64,000 bases of DNA from JANQMX01 sp965247175 (GCA_965247175.1 OZ252006.1:2480001-2544000); one strand, 5' to 3'. Shown: positions 25,547-34,591, counted from the stretch's first letter. The notes: a model not told the origin generated them from the letters alone. Made by a program: numbers and translations.

Positions 25547-27187
25547 CTATTCGGCTGCACCGGCTTGTTGTGCGAAGGCCTCGCGGAGCGGGCTCTCGGC
25601 ACCCCAACCCGGGATCGCATCCAACAGGGCCCGGGTGTACTCGTGGCGCGGCGCCGCAAAGACCTCGGCCGTGGTGCCCATCTCGACAACGCTGCCCTGG
25701 CGCATGACGAGAATGCGGTCGCAGACCTGGGCTGCGACGCAGAGGTCGTGGGTGATGAAGATCAACGAGAGATTCAACCGGTCGCGCAGATCGCGCAGCA
25801 GCGTGAGGACCTGCGCTTGAACCGAGACGTCCAGAGCCGAGACGGCTTCGTCGGCAACCAGGATCTCGGGCTCGAGGGCCAAGGCGCGGGCGATGCCAAT
25901 ACGCTGGCGCTGGCCGCCGGAGAACTCATGCGGAAAGCGGTCCAAGGCGCCAGAATCCAGACCGACGATCTCCAGCAGCTCCTGCGCCCGTGCAAGCGCC
26001 TGCTCCCAGGATGTGCCGTTGGCGACGGGCCCCTCTGTCAGGATCCGGGCAATGCGGCTGCGCGGGTTGAGCGAGGCGTAAGGATCCTGAAAGACCATCT
26101 GCACCCGATGCCGCTCCGCCCTGAGCGCGCGCGATTCCAGCGCGCCCCAATCGGCATCACCGAGATGCAGGCTGCCGCCATCCGGCTCCATCAGGCGGAC
26201 GATGCAGCGCCCCGCCGTCGACTTTCCGGACCCGGACTCGCCGACGATTCCCAGCGTCTCGCCGCGCCTCAATTCAAAGCTGACATCGTTGACGGCGTGC
26301 ACCTCGCGCGCTTTCGCGAAGAAGCCACCGCCCGAACGGAAGGTCTTGGAGAGCCCTTCGACCGTGAGAGCCGGCGGGACGACCGGAAGCTCGCGCGGCG
26401 GCGGCGGGATAAGCGAGGGGACGGCGGCGATCAATGCCTGGGTATAGGGATGCGTCGCGGCCGCAATCACCTGGCCGGCCTGCCCTTCTTCCACGACCCG
26501 GCCGTAGCGCATCACGGTGACCCGGTCGGCAATCTCAGCCACCACGCCGATATCGTGGGTGATGAAGAGCACAGCCATGCCACGCTTCGACTGTAGCTCG
26601 CCGATCAGCCGCAGGATCTGGGCCTGGGTTGTGACGTCGAGCGCCGTCGTCGGTTCGTCGGCAATCAGGAGCTTCGGTTCGAGCGCCAGCGCCATCGCGA
26701 TCATCACTCGCTGACGCTGCCCACCGGAGAGCTGAAACGGGTAGGCGCGGAGGATCTTCTCCGGATCCGGCAGGCCGACCTCCTCGACCAGTGTCAGGGC
26801 CCGGGACCGGCGTTCGCGAGCCCCCAAGGCGTCATGCGCCTCGAAGACCTCGGCAATCTGATCGCCGATGCGCATCAGGGGGTTGAGCGCCGTCATCGGC
26901 TCCTGAAAAACCATGGCGATGTCGCGCCCGCGCATGGCCCGCCGTTCGGCATCCGGCAGGGTCAGCAGGTCGCGACCATCCATCACGATGCGGCCGGCCA
27001 CGGGCTCGACGCCGTCCGGCAGAAGCCCGATGACGGCATTGGCGGTGACCGACTTTCCGGAGCCGGACTCGCCGACGACGCAAAGCACCTCGCCGGCTGC
27101 GACGCTCAGAGTGACGTCCTCGACAGCGAGCGCCCGGTCGGCTCCCTCAGGCAGAGCGACGGTGAGCCCTTCGACCGACACCACCAT
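25547..27187 (-). CDS. Fused double ATPase of a peptide/nickel-type ABC importer
   Basis: One chain carries both nucleotide-binding domains, as in GsiA or YejF. Domain 1 has Walker A GESGSGKSVTANA, signature LSGGQRQR and Walker B LLIADEPTTALD. Domain 2 (from about residue 280) has GESGSGKSTAGR, FSGGQRQR and ILVADEAVSALD. Each domain ends with the oligopeptide-type region (HPYTQALIAAVPS, HEYTRALLDAIPG). The substrate class is peptide, opine, nickel or polyamine-like. It starts one base after the stop codon of the preceding permease gene, so the two are likely co-translated. The 546 residues match fused family members. Confidence 0.92.
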   Translation of the reverse strand: MVVSVEGLTVALPEGADRALAVEDVTLSVAAGEVLCVVGESGSGKSVTANAVIGLLPDGVEPVAGRIVMDGRDLLTLPDAERRAMRGRDIAMVFQEPMTALNPLMRIGDQIAEVFEAHDALGARERRSRALTLVEEVGLPDPEKILRAYPFQLSGGQRQRVMIAMALALEPKLLIADEPTTALDVTTQAQILRLIGELQSKRGMAVLFITHDIGVVAEIADRVTVMRYGRVVEEGQAGQVIAAATHPYTQALIAAVPSLIPPPPRELPVVPPALTVEGLSKTFRSGGGFFAKAREVHAVNDVSFELRRGETLGIVGESGSGKSTAGRCIVRLMEPDGGSLHLGDADWGALESRALRAERHRVQMVFQDPYASLNPRSRIARILTEGPVANGTSWEQALARAQELLEIVGLDSGALDRFPHEFSGGQRQRIGIARALALEPEILVADEAVSALDVSVQAQVLTLLRDLRDRLNLSLIFITHDLCVAAQVCDRILVMRQGSVVEMGTTAEVFAAPRHEYTRALLDAIPGWGAESPLREAFAQQAGAAE

Positions 27188-27188
27188 C

Positions 27189-28028
27189 TCAGCGCCCCTT
27201 CCGTGCCAGGCGCGGATTGAAGGCGTCGTTCAGGCCTTCGCCGATCAGGTTGAGCGAGAGCACGGTCAATAGGATGGCGACCCCGGGGAAGACGCAGATC
27301 CACCAGGCTTGGCGCAGCACGGTGCGCCCGGCGCCGATCATGTAGCCCCAGCTCATGACGTTGGGGTCGCCGAGACCCAGGAACGACAGCGCGCTCTCCA
27401 GCAGGATGGCACTGGCGACCATCAGCGAGGCCAGGACGATGATCGGCGAAATCGTGTTGGGCAGCACCTGGCGAAAGATGATCGCCGGCGGTGACAGGCC
27501 GGAAAGCACCGCGGCCTGCACATACTCGCGCGAGCGCAGCGACAGGAACTCGCCGCGCACCAGCCGCGCCACCGGCGGCCAACTGACCAAGGCGATGGCC
27601 AGCACGATGGAAGAGATGGAAGGCTCGAGGATGGCGACGATGACGATCGCCAAGGCGAAGCTCGGAATGGTCTGAAAGAACTCGGTGAAGCGCATCAGCG
27701 CATCGTCGAGCCAGCCGCCGAAGTAGCCGGCAATAGCCCCAAGCGGGACGCCGATGGCCAAGGCGACCACGGTCGACACCAGCCCAATCAGCAGCGAGAC
27801 CTGCGCGCCGTAGGCCAGGCCGGCTCCTATGTCGCGCCCCAATGTATCGGTGCCGAACCAGAACCCATCGACCGCCATGGGCGGCAGGAAGGGGCGCTGC
27901 ACCATGCGCCAGGGCGACTGGTCGTAGAGCAGAGGCGCAAGAAGCGCGACCAGGATGACCACGGCCAGCAGAGCGAACCCGATGACGGCGCCGCGGTTAC
28001 GCGCCACCCTGCGCCAGAAGCTCATCAT
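27189..28028 (-). CDS. ABC importer permease, DppC type
   Basis: This inner-membrane subunit of 279 residues has about six helices. It starts with the N-terminal helix NRGAVIGFALLAVVILVALL, then the periplasmic segment FWFGTDTLGRDI, characteristic of DppC/OppC, and the EAA-like cytoplasmic loop SREYVQAAVLSGLSPPAIIF that contacts the ATPase. The C-terminal part has LSFLGLGDPNVMSWGYMIG, again typical. Its start overlaps the upstream DppB-type gene by four bases (ATGA). It works with that permease to form the translocation path. Confidence 0.92.
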   Translation of the reverse strand: MMSFWRRVARNRGAVIGFALLAVVILVALLAPLLYDQSPWRMVQRPFLPPMAVDGFWFGTDTLGRDIGAGLAYGAQVSLLIGLVSTVVALAIGVPLGAIAGYFGGWLDDALMRFTEFFQTIPSFALAIVIVAILEPSISSIVLAIALVSWPPVARLVRGEFLSLRSREYVQAAVLSGLSPPAIIFRQVLPNTISPIIVLASLMVASAILLESALSFLGLGDPNVMSWGYMIGAGRTVLRQAWWICVFPGVAILLTVLSLNLIGEGLNDAFNPRLARKGR

Positions 28029-29002
28029 TTCGCCAACTCGATGCGCGGATCGACCACCAGATAGATCAGATCGGTGATCAGGTTGAAGAGCAGCACCATG
28101 GCAGAGGAAATCAAAAAGACCCCCAGAAGAAGGTTGTAGTCGCGCTGCAGCAGCGCATCGAACATCAGCCGGCCGATGCCCGGCCAGGCGAAAACCGTCT
28201 CGGTCAGAACGGCACCGCCGACGATCTGCCCGGCCTGTAGGCCGGCCAGAGTGACGACCGGAAGCATGGCGTTACGCATGACGTGCCGTCGGGTGATCTT
28301 GCCCTCGGTCAGACCCTTGGCCCGCGCCGTCTTGACGAAGTCTTCCCCGGAGGTTTCCAGCATGGAGGCTCGCGCCATGCGTGTGTAGATGGCCGTGAAA
28401 AAGAGCCCGAGCGTGAGCGCTGGCAGGATCAGGTGATGGGCGATGTCGAGCCAGCGCGCAAAGCCGGTATAGCCACCGCCTACGGTCTCCATCCCGAAAG
28501 CCGGGAGCCAGCCGAGCTGCACGGAAAACAGCAGGATGCCCATCAAGGCGACCCAGAACAGCGGGGTGGCATAGAACAGCAGCGCGAGCGTGGTGATGGC
28601 CGTATCGGCCCAGCTGCCGACCCTGACGGCGGCCATCGCACCGGCAAGAATGCCGAGACCGATAGAGATGAAGAAGGCCGATCCGGTCAGCAGCAGGGTT
28701 GCCGGCAGGCGATCGAGAATGAGCTCGAGGACCGGGGCCTCCTGACGGTAGGAGTAGCCCAGGTCGAACTGCAGCACGCCGGAGACGTAGTTCCAGAGCT
28801 GGACATGGAAGGGTTGGTCCAGCCCGAACTTCTCGCGGAGCTGCTGCAGAAAGATCTCGTCGGCTGCCCCCGCCTCTCCGGCCATGACCGCGGCCGGATC
28901 GCCCGGCGCCGCGTGGATGAGGCAGAAGTTCAGGATAACGATGCCGAGCAGCACCACGATCGCCTTGGCGAATCGCGACAGGATATAGCGCGCAATCTTC
29001 AC
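28025..29002 (-). CDS. ABC importer permease, DppB type
   Basis: This 325-residue inner-membrane permease has the DppB/OppB opening (YILSRFAKAIVVLLGIVILN, then HAAPGDPA), about six helices, an EAA loop (EDFVKTARAKGLTEGKI) and the late motif GAVLTETVFAWPGIGRLM. The GTG start at 29002 fits the conserved N-terminus. It follows the binding-protein gene across a 67-base gap that contains a very strong hairpin (29022-29046), which may set the ratio of binding protein to membrane parts. Confidence 0.92.
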   Translation of the reverse strand: MKIARYILSRFAKAIVVLLGIVILNFCLIHAAPGDPAAVMAGEAGAADEIFLQQLREKFGLDQPFHVQLWNYVSGVLQFDLGYSYRQEAPVLELILDRLPATLLLTGSAFFISIGLGILAGAMAAVRVGSWADTAITTLALLFYATPLFWVALMGILLFSVQLGWLPAFGMETVGGGYTGFARWLDIAHHLILPALTLGLFFTAIYTRMARASMLETSGEDFVKTARAKGLTEGKITRRHVMRNAMLPVVTLAGLQAGQIVGGAVLTETVFAWPGIGRLMFDALLQRDYNLLLGVFLISSAMVLLFNLITDLIYLVVDPRIELAK

Positions 29003-29021
29003 GGAACGGCCCCAAGGAACA

Positions 29022-29046
29022 GGGCCCGGGCTGGATGCCCGGGCCC
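29022..29046 (-). other. Strong intra-operon stem-loop
   Basis: GGGCCCGGGC and GCCCGGGCCC are perfect complements (10 bp) around a 5-base loop, between the binding-protein and permease genes. There is no T-run after it on the coding strand. It looks like the mRNA-stabilising or partial-attenuation hairpins often found after binding-protein genes, where they raise the level of that subunit. That role is inferred. Confidence 0.55.
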
Positions 29047-29069
29047 CTACGCTATGTCAGGCTGACAGC

Positions 29070-30632
29070 TTAGCGGTCGAGCCAAGCGTCCTTGAAGCCA
29101 TCGTTCACGCCGATGGCCGTCTGGACCAGGTCCTTGACGTCGCAGCGGTAGATGGTCGGGAACGAGAGCTCGAGCGTCCAGGCCACCGGCACATCGTCCA
29201 CAAGCTTCTGCTGCACCTGGGTGTAGAGCTCCTGCCGCTCGCCTTGATCGGCCATCACTGCTGCCTCAGCGAAGAGCTCGTCGACCTTCGGGTTGGCGTA
29301 GCCCTGCACGTTGTTCCAGGGGCTGCCCTTGGCAATGTTCGAGGAGATGTAGGTCCGCGCCACGCCCAAGGCCGGGTCGCCATACTGGTAGAGGTAGGTG
29401 AAAGCGAGGTCGTAATCCCACTCGGACACCTTCTGGTTCCAGCCGGCCACATCGGTCGCCACGATCTCCGTATTGATACCGACTTCTTCCAGGTTCTGCT
29501 TCACGGCTTCGCCCCAGCGCTGCCAGGTCTCACCATAAGGCAGCGGCAGGATGCGAACCGGCGTGCCGTCATAGCCGATCTCTTCCAGCAGCGCCTTGGC
29601 CTTGTCGGGGTCGTAGTTGTACTGCGTGACATCATCGCTATAGAAGCGGGTCTTCGAGGAGATCGGCCCGGTGGCGACATTGCCGAAGCCGTTCCAGATC
29701 ACGTCCCGCACGAACTCCCGGTCCATCGCATACATGATAGCCTGGCGGAACTTGACCTCGGAGGTCGGCCCCTCGCGGTTGTTCAGCCACAGCCAAGCGT
29801 GGGGGGCGAAGTACTCCCAGCCCTTGTCCGTCGCACAGACACCGTCCATCCCCGTGAGGCGCGGAATGTCGAAGTTCTCGACCGAACCGCCCGGCAGCAC
29901 GTCGACCTTGCCCGTCTCGAAGGCGACCGCGCGGCTCGCGGCATCAGGGATCACCTGCCAGTAGATCTCATCGAGGTAGGGCTGACCTTCGATGTAGTAG
30001 TCCTCGTTCTTGACCAGGTGGATGTAGGAGCCCTTCTCCCACTCGTTGAACTTGAAGGGGCCGGTCCCGATCGGCGTCGCATTCATCGGGTTGTTGGCGT
30101 AGTCGGTGCCTTCATAGATGTGCTTCGGGACCATCGGCATGGTGCCGGCCTCGAAGATGCCGAGGAAGGGCCCGAAGGGATTCTTCAGCTTGAAGACCAC
30201 CGTGTGGTCATCCGGTGCGGTGATGCTCTCCACGTGGGCCAAGCTGACCCGGAAACGCGGATGGGTCTCACGCAGGAAGGTGTCCGCCGTGAACACAACG
30301 TCGGCAGAGGTGAAGGGCGCACCGTCATGCCACTTCACACCTTCCTGGAGTTTGAAGGTGTAGGTCAGGCCATCGTCCGACACTTCCCAGGACTTGGCTA
30401 GGCCGGGCTGCGGATTGAGATCGGTGTCGTAGCGCAGCAGGCTCTCATAGATGTTGCCCGCCACCATCTGGGTCGGACCGTTTTGCGTGATACCCAACAT
30501 GAGGCTCGGCGGCTCGGGCTGAATCACGACGTTGATCGTGCCTCCCGACTTCGGCGCGGCCGATGCGATCGTGGCAGCCGAAGCGGTCGCGAGGAGAGCG
30601 GCGCCTAGAGCGCCTATCAAGAGTCTCTTCAT
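29070..30632 (-). CDS. Family 5 extracellular solute-binding protein (peptide/polyamine type)
   Basis: This periplasmic binding component of 520 residues has a Sec signal (MKRLLIGALGAALLATASAA, cleavage near ASA). The mature part shows the family 5 signature: YESLLRYDTDLNPQPGLAKSW, LTYTFKLQEGVKWHDGAPFT, a GTGPFKFNEWEKGSYI segment, and RQAIMYAMDREFV. It is the first gene of a five-gene operon with two permeases, a fused ATPase and an acetylpolyamine amidohydrolase-like enzyme. The upstream region contains a perfect 20-bp palindrome, so the divergent GntR-type regulator probably controls it. The ligand is not deducible; an N-acylated amine or short peptide fits the operon. Confidence 0.92.
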   Translation of the reverse strand: MKRLLIGALGAALLATASAATIASAAPKSGGTINVVIQPEPPSLMLGITQNGPTQMVAGNIYESLLRYDTDLNPQPGLAKSWEVSDDGLTYTFKLQEGVKWHDGAPFTSADVVFTADTFLRETHPRFRVSLAHVESITAPDDHTVVFKLKNPFGPFLGIFEAGTMPMVPKHIYEGTDYANNPMNATPIGTGPFKFNEWEKGSYIHLVKNEDYYIEGQPYLDEIYWQVIPDAASRAVAFETGKVDVLPGGSVENFDIPRLTGMDGVCATDKGWEYFAPHAWLWLNNREGPTSEVKFRQAIMYAMDREFVRDVIWNGFGNVATGPISSKTRFYSDDVTQYNYDPDKAKALLEEIGYDGTPVRILPLPYGETWQRWGEAVKQNLEEVGINTEIVATDVAGWNQKVSEWDYDLAFTYLYQYGDPALGVARTYISSNIAKGSPWNNVQGYANPKVDELFAEAAVMADQGERQELYTQVQQKLVDDVPVAWTLELSFPTIYRCDVKDLVQTAIGVNDGFKDAWLDR

Positions 30633-30732
30633 CGGTGAACTCCCAATTGCAATGGTGAAACGCAGATTCTTGTTTGTGTTTAGCGTAGCGAACGGCGGCT
30701 GCGATGCTAGGAGAGCGGGATCTTGTGCGCAA

Positions 30733-30752
30733 GTAAATTGTTGACAATTTAC
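30733..30752. promoter_or_regulatory. Perfect palindromic operator for a GntR/FCD regulator
   Basis: GTAAATTGTTGACAATTTAC is a perfect inverted repeat with 9-bp arms and a 2-base centre, placed between the divergent binding-protein and GntR genes. The TTGTxxACAA core is typical of FadR/FCD-type operators. It also contains TTGACA, so the bound regulator would cover a -35 element. The sequence is seen; the regulator match is inferred. Confidence 0.75.
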
Positions 30753-30818
30753 ACTTGGCGAAAGAGTCTCTACCCCAGATCGCGATCAGCGGTTCTTTCT
30801 TGCGAAAGACCGGCAACC

Positions 30819-31538
30819 ATGGATAGCCCGTCCGCCGAAATGCGCCGCCCAGAGTCCGGAGGCTACCAAGTCGCTCCTGTCACGACCGTCTCGCTGGTCG
30901 AGCAGGTGCTGGCCCGTTTGGAGGCACTCTTTGCCGCCGGCGCCTTTCAGCCGGGCGAACGGCTGAACGAAGCGCGCCTTGCGGCCGACATGCAGGTCAG
31001 CCGCGGACCGCTGAGAGAAGCGGCGCGCATGCTGGCCCAAAGGGGTTGGCTGGTCACGCAGGCCAACCGCGGCTTCTTCGTGCGGCGCTTCGAGCTCTCC
31101 GAAGTCCGCGAGATCTATCAAGCGCGGCGAACGCTGGAGACCGTGGCCCTTCTGGAATCCTTGCCGGCCATGTCGGAGGAGGAGGAGGCCGGTTTGCAGG
31201 CGGCTTTCGCGCAGATCGAAACGCACGCCAGCGCACCGGACGACCCGGCCTTCATCGCCGCAATCATGGGCTTCCACCGCAAGATCTGCGCGCTCGGCCA
31301 GAACCGCGTCCTGCTGCGGGCCTTCGACGAGGCCGCACGCGACACCATGCTGATGATTGCCTTTATTGGCGGCGTGAAGGCGAACCCCGACGAATTCGTT
31401 CGTCGCAACCGCCGCATCCTCGATTTGCTGCTGAGCCGGGATGCGACTGCGGCCGTCGAAGAAATCCGCAGCTACATCGACATCGGCTTTTCAGAGGTCG
31501 AGGACTACATCGCTACGCAGATAGAGAGCGGGCGCTGA
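30819..31538 (+). CDS. GntR-family transcriptional regulator with FCD domain
   Basis: This DNA-binding regulator is of the FadR/VanR branch. The N-terminal winged helix-turn-helix includes GAFQPGERLNEARLAADM, then SRGPLREAARMLAQRGWL (recognition helix) and the wing NRGFFVRR. The C-terminal all-helical FCD ligand domain begins with YQARRTLETVALLE. It contains His in FHRKICALGQNRVL, with other likely metal/ligand residues further on. ATG 30819 gives 239 residues, the family norm; the frame is open further upstream, across the operator, which argues against an earlier start. It probably senses the solute imported by the divergent operon. Confidence 0.9.
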   Translation: MDSPSAEMRRPESGGYQVAPVTTVSLVEQVLARLEALFAAGAFQPGERLNEARLAADMQVSRGPLREAARMLAQRGWLVTQANRGFFVRRFELSEVREIYQARRTLETVALLESLPAMSEEEEAGLQAAFAQIETHASAPDDPAFIAAIMGFHRKICALGQNRVLLRAFDEAARDTMLMIAFIGGVKANPDEFVRRNRRILDLLLSRDATAAVEEIRSYIDIGFSEVEDYIATQIESGR

Positions 31539-31560
31539 CCGAGCACGGCCTGGTTGCACC

Positions 31561-32574
31561 CTAGCTGAAGCGCGAGAGATAGCGCTCGCAAAGCGGGACC
31601 GTGCCGCGGGTGTAGTCCGCCCCCATGGACTGGGCCAGTGCAGTTTGCTTGTGCGAGCCGATCCAGGCCACGAGCAAGAGACGGCGCAGCATGACGAAGG
31701 TGGGGATCTCCTCCTCGTCCTCCTTCGGCAGAGCGAGCACCCGCCGGTAGCCACGCACCCAAGACTCGATCAGCTCCGGAACTTCCGGCCGGTGCTCGAA
31801 GAAAGAGACCGCGGTGGCGCAGTCGTACATCAGCCAGCTGAAACCGCTGTCGTCGAAATCGATGACCTTGGTCATCTCGCCGTCGATCAACAGATTGGCC
31901 AGTCGCATGTCACCGTGAACCAGGTCGAAGCGCTCCGGCGATTTGCCGAAGGCGTCCAGCCGCCGACCGACGAGCTCGACGGTCCGGCCGAAGAGGGATT
32001 CCATCTCTTGGGTCATGCCCAGTCCATCGCGCCATGCACCCCAATGCGGTTGCCCGCCAAGCGCGGTCTCGAAGTCCCATGTCAGACGCTCGAAGCCGGC
32101 GGGCTTGGCCCAGCGCCGCACATGGAGATGCATATGTGCGGCAATTTCGCCGAGGACCTCGAAGGGCGTTCGCAGATCGTGCCGGTCCACATCGGGCTCT
32201 TCGCCCTCTTCCCACTCGAACAGCACGACATGGCGCATGGTGGGCACGGCGACGGGAGAGACGATCTGAACCGGGGCGTTGTCCTTGCCGGCCACGGGCT
32301 TTGGCGTAATCGCCGCGCCGTCACGCCGCAGCGCCGTCAGCCAGGCCAGCTCGGAGGCGATAGCCCCTCTGCTGTGATAGCCCTCGCGATGGACCCGCAG
32401 GGCCCAGCTCCTTTTGCTGGTCGGACTGTCGACCCGATAGACGGCGTTCTCGGAGAGGCTGATGAGCTGAGGCTGCGCGTCGGCCGGCAGCTCGTAGTGC
32501 GCCAGCGCGGCGACAGCCAAGTCGTGAAGATTCCTTAGCTGCTTATCATGGGACTGGTCACGGAACTGGAGCAT
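31561..32574 (-). CDS. Phosphotransferase (APH/YihE-like kinase fold)
   Basis: This small-molecule or protein kinase has the aminoglycoside-phosphotransferase fold. The catalytic loop is LVHGDMRLANLLID (Asp in HGD, then Asn) and the metal-binding DFD is in TKVIDFDDSGFSW. The N-lobe has SENAVYRV (nucleotide loop) and a conserved Arg-Val in WALRVHREG. Family members include homoserine and hydroxylysine kinases and the YihE/SrkA stress kinase; I cannot choose between them. The 337 residues are normal. It is convergent with the GntR gene, 22 bases away, and has a 14-bp palindrome upstream of its start. Confidence 0.8.
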   Translation of the reverse strand: MLQFRDQSHDKQLRNLHDLAVAALAHYELPADAQPQLISLSENAVYRVDSPTSKRSWALRVHREGYHSRGAIASELAWLTALRRDGAAITPKPVAGKDNAPVQIVSPVAVPTMRHVVLFEWEEGEEPDVDRHDLRTPFEVLGEIAAHMHLHVRRWAKPAGFERLTWDFETALGGQPHWGAWRDGLGMTQEMESLFGRTVELVGRRLDAFGKSPERFDLVHGDMRLANLLIDGEMTKVIDFDDSGFSWLMYDCATAVSFFEHRPEVPELIESWVRGYRRVLALPKEDEEEIPTFVMLRRLLLVAWIGSHKQTALAQSMGADYTRGTVPLCERYLSRFS

Positions 32575-32630
32575 GGGGCCTTTCCTCTGCCGCCGCCTGC
32601 ATTAAAGCAACAGGATGGCGGCTTGAAAGA

Positions 32631-32644
32631 CCTAAGCGCTTAGG
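32631..32644. promoter_or_regulatory. Perfect 14-bp palindrome upstream of the kinase gene
   Basis: CCTAAGCGCTTAGG is a perfect palindrome in the 94-base gap between the lipoprotein stop and the kinase start, about 57 bases upstream of the latter. It could be an operator. No regulator can be matched to it. Confidence 0.3.
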
Positions 32645-32668
32645 CTGGGGGCAACGTGCAACGGAAAC

Positions 32669-33187
32669 TCAGTGCGCGGCTTCGCGCACGATGGTGGGGT
32701 CGAGGCGGGCCAGCAAGTCACGAGCGTCATAGGCTTCCGGATTGTCCGCCGGCTTCTCGCCGCGGCGCAGAACGATGTTGGCATAGGCCTCGTAGCTGTC
32801 GATTGGGCGGCTCGTCGCAGTGGCCAGTCTGCCGGCGGAGAAGCCGCTGCGATAGCGGGTGCCATAGACGGTGCCGAAGGGTGCCCCGACGCCGCTGTAG
32901 GTCGTGCGGTACTGAGTGCTGCGCTCGACGTCCTCCTCGGCGACGATGAAGTAGTCGAAGCCCCTCTCCAGCGTCACCTCGGCGGCCCGGTAAAGCAGAT
33001 AGTTCTCGACGGTTTCGCGCGGCGTCAGGCTGTTGCCGGAAAAGCTGACCCGGTAACGGTCGGTTTCGAGCGGCTGCTCAGCATAGCCGAAGCCATCGAT
33101 CACCGGCTGATAGGGCGTCGGACTGCCGCAGGCCGCCAATAGCAAGACTGCCGCGAGCAAAAGACCGCTGAGCCAATTCCGTTTCAT
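32669..33187 (-). CDS. CC0125/CC1285-type lipoprotein
   Basis: This 172-residue lipoprotein has a typical lipoprotein signal: MKRNWLSGLLLAAVLLLAAC, with lipobox LAAC and the lipidated Cys at residue 20. The mature part holds YRVSFSGNSLTPRETVENYL and LLYRAAEVTLERGFDYFIV, which I associate with the alphaproteobacterial CC0125/CC1285 lipoprotein family of unknown function. Residue +2 after Cys is Gly, so outer-membrane sorting is likely. The start at 33187 is used instead of the ATG eight codons upstream because it begins the n-region directly. Confidence 0.8.
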   Translation of the reverse strand: MKRNWLSGLLLAAVLLLAACGSPTPYQPVIDGFGYAEQPLETDRYRVSFSGNSLTPRETVENYLLYRAAEVTLERGFDYFIVAEEDVERSTQYRTTYSGVGAPFGTVYGTRYRSGFSAGRLATATSRPIDSYEAYANIVLRRGEKPADNPEAYDARDLLARLDPTIVREAAH

Positions 33188-33293
33188 CCCGGCTCCTCCT
33201 GGTGCCGTCATAGAGGCAATATAAGCCCAGTCGCTGTGCCCTCAAATCCCATTGCGTCGGCCTGGCGCCGGTGAGCTAAACCGCGACATACTA

Positions 33294-33335
33294 TGCGATA
33301 AATTCGCAATGAAAATTTCTGTCTATTTTTTTCAT
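33294..33335. promoter_or_regulatory. Inverted repeats upstream of dctP
   Basis: Two small inverted repeats lie in an AT-rich block before the TRAP binding-protein gene: TGCGA-TAAAT-TCGCA (33294-33308) and ATGAAAA with TTTTCAT (33309-33315 and 33329-33335). The part AAAATTTCTGTC (33312-33323) recurs with one change upstream of the hyu operon. These are candidate binding sites for a shared regulator. Confidence 0.4.
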
Positions 33336-33437
33336 GCGCATTGAAATCTTTCTTGTTGGCTTTACGATGGACAGACGAACGCCGGCAAGGCGTTCCGCGA
33401 AAGCCACGCAACGAGGCTCAACAATAGGAGGCAGACA

Positions 33438-34565
33438 GTGAGGCGAACCATAGCAGCAGCCGGTCTTTGCGCCATGCTCGGCGCCGGCTTCCCGGCACAG
33501 GCAGAAACCGAGTTCAACGCGAGCATCTGGTTCCCGACCACCCATCCGCTTACCGGCATCGGCTACGTCGATTGGGTGAAGGCCTTGGAAGAAGCGTCCG
33601 ACGGCGCGCTCAAGCCCAACCTCTTCACCGGCACGGCGCTCTTGCCGCCGCAGGCCCACTTAAGCGGCCTGCGCGACGGCATCGCTCAACTGACCTATCA
33701 CGCCGGAACCTACACGCCGGCCGAGCTGCCGGAAGACAACACGCTGTCGATCCTCGGGTTCAATCTGCGCGACATTATGACGGCGTCTTTCGCCGTCACC
33801 GACTTCTACATCAACGACCCCGACATGCAGAATCGCTTCGACGAACTCGGCATCGTCTTCGTCGGCGGCTATGCGACACCGCAGTACAACATCTTCTGCT
33901 CCAGTGAGGTCAAAGATGTCGCCGACCTCGAGGGCATGAAGATCAGAACGCCCGGCCCCATCCATGCCGAGTGGGCGCGCAGCGTCGGGGCTGTCCCCGT
34001 CAGCGTTCCCTCTTCGGAAATGTTCACCGGGCTGGAGCGCGGTCAGCTCGACTGTGCATCGAACGCTGCAAACGACCTCAAGAGCCGCTCGCTCTGGGAT
34101 GTGGCGAAGCACACCTACACCATTCCGCTCGGCGTCTACTTCGCCGGCTGGCAGTACGGCTTCAACAAGGACTTCTGGGCTGAGCTGAACGACGAGCAGC
34201 GCCGCGTCATCATGGACACCGTCGGCGACGCCATCGTCGATACCATGATCGGTTACGTGGCCCTGGCACAGGAAGCCCTGGACGAAGCGCCGTCCCACGG
34301 CGTCACCGTCACCGGGCCCTCTGACGCCACCATGGCGAAGATGGAAACCTTCTCGCGGGATGTCGTGCGCCCCTATGCCATTCAACAGGGCAAGGAGCGC
34401 TTCGGACTGGAAGACCCCGAGGCTTTGATCTCGCGCTTCGAGGCGACCGTCGAAAAGTGGGAGAAGCTGCTTGAGGGTGTCGATCGCAACGATGCAGAGG
34501 CGCTGAAGAGGATTCTGCACGACAACCTCTACGCCAAGGTCGACGCATCGAGCTACGGACAATAA
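33438..34565 (+). CDS. dctP: TRAP transporter solute-binding protein (DctP family)
   Basis: This periplasmic receptor of a TRAP importer has a Sec signal (MRRTIAAAGLCAMLGAGFPA, cleavage after AQA). It then has family features: FPTTHPLTGIGYVDWVKALE, the segment LEGMKIRTPGPIHAEWARSV carrying the conserved carboxylate-binding Arg, and SSEMFTGLERGQLDCAS. The GTG start has AGGAGG seven bases upstream. The 375 residues are slightly long. It has its own promoter region and a strong terminator (34592-34617). The two membrane subunits lie convergently on the other strand, at the end of the hydantoinase operon, so the system is split over two transcripts. Confidence 0.92.
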   Translation: MRRTIAAAGLCAMLGAGFPAQAETEFNASIWFPTTHPLTGIGYVDWVKALEEASDGALKPNLFTGTALLPPQAHLSGLRDGIAQLTYHAGTYTPAELPEDNTLSILGFNLRDIMTASFAVTDFYINDPDMQNRFDELGIVFVGGYATPQYNIFCSSEVKDVADLEGMKIRTPGPIHAEWARSVGAVPVSVPSSEMFTGLERGQLDCASNAANDLKSRSLWDVAKHTYTIPLGVYFAGWQYGFNKDFWAELNDEQRRVIMDTVGDAIVDTMIGYVALAQEALDEAPSHGVTVTGPSDATMAKMETFSRDVVRPYAIQQGKERFGLEDPEALISRFEATVEKWEKLLEGVDRNDAEALKRILHDNLYAKVDASSYGQ

Positions 34566-34591
34566 GCACCAAACCCTGCAGATCACCTAGC

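Noticed and set aside
25040..26596. 518-residue open frame opposite the ABC ATPase
   Set aside because: Complement of two recognisable genes (deacetylase and fused ATPase); low-complexity Arg/Gly/Asp composition.
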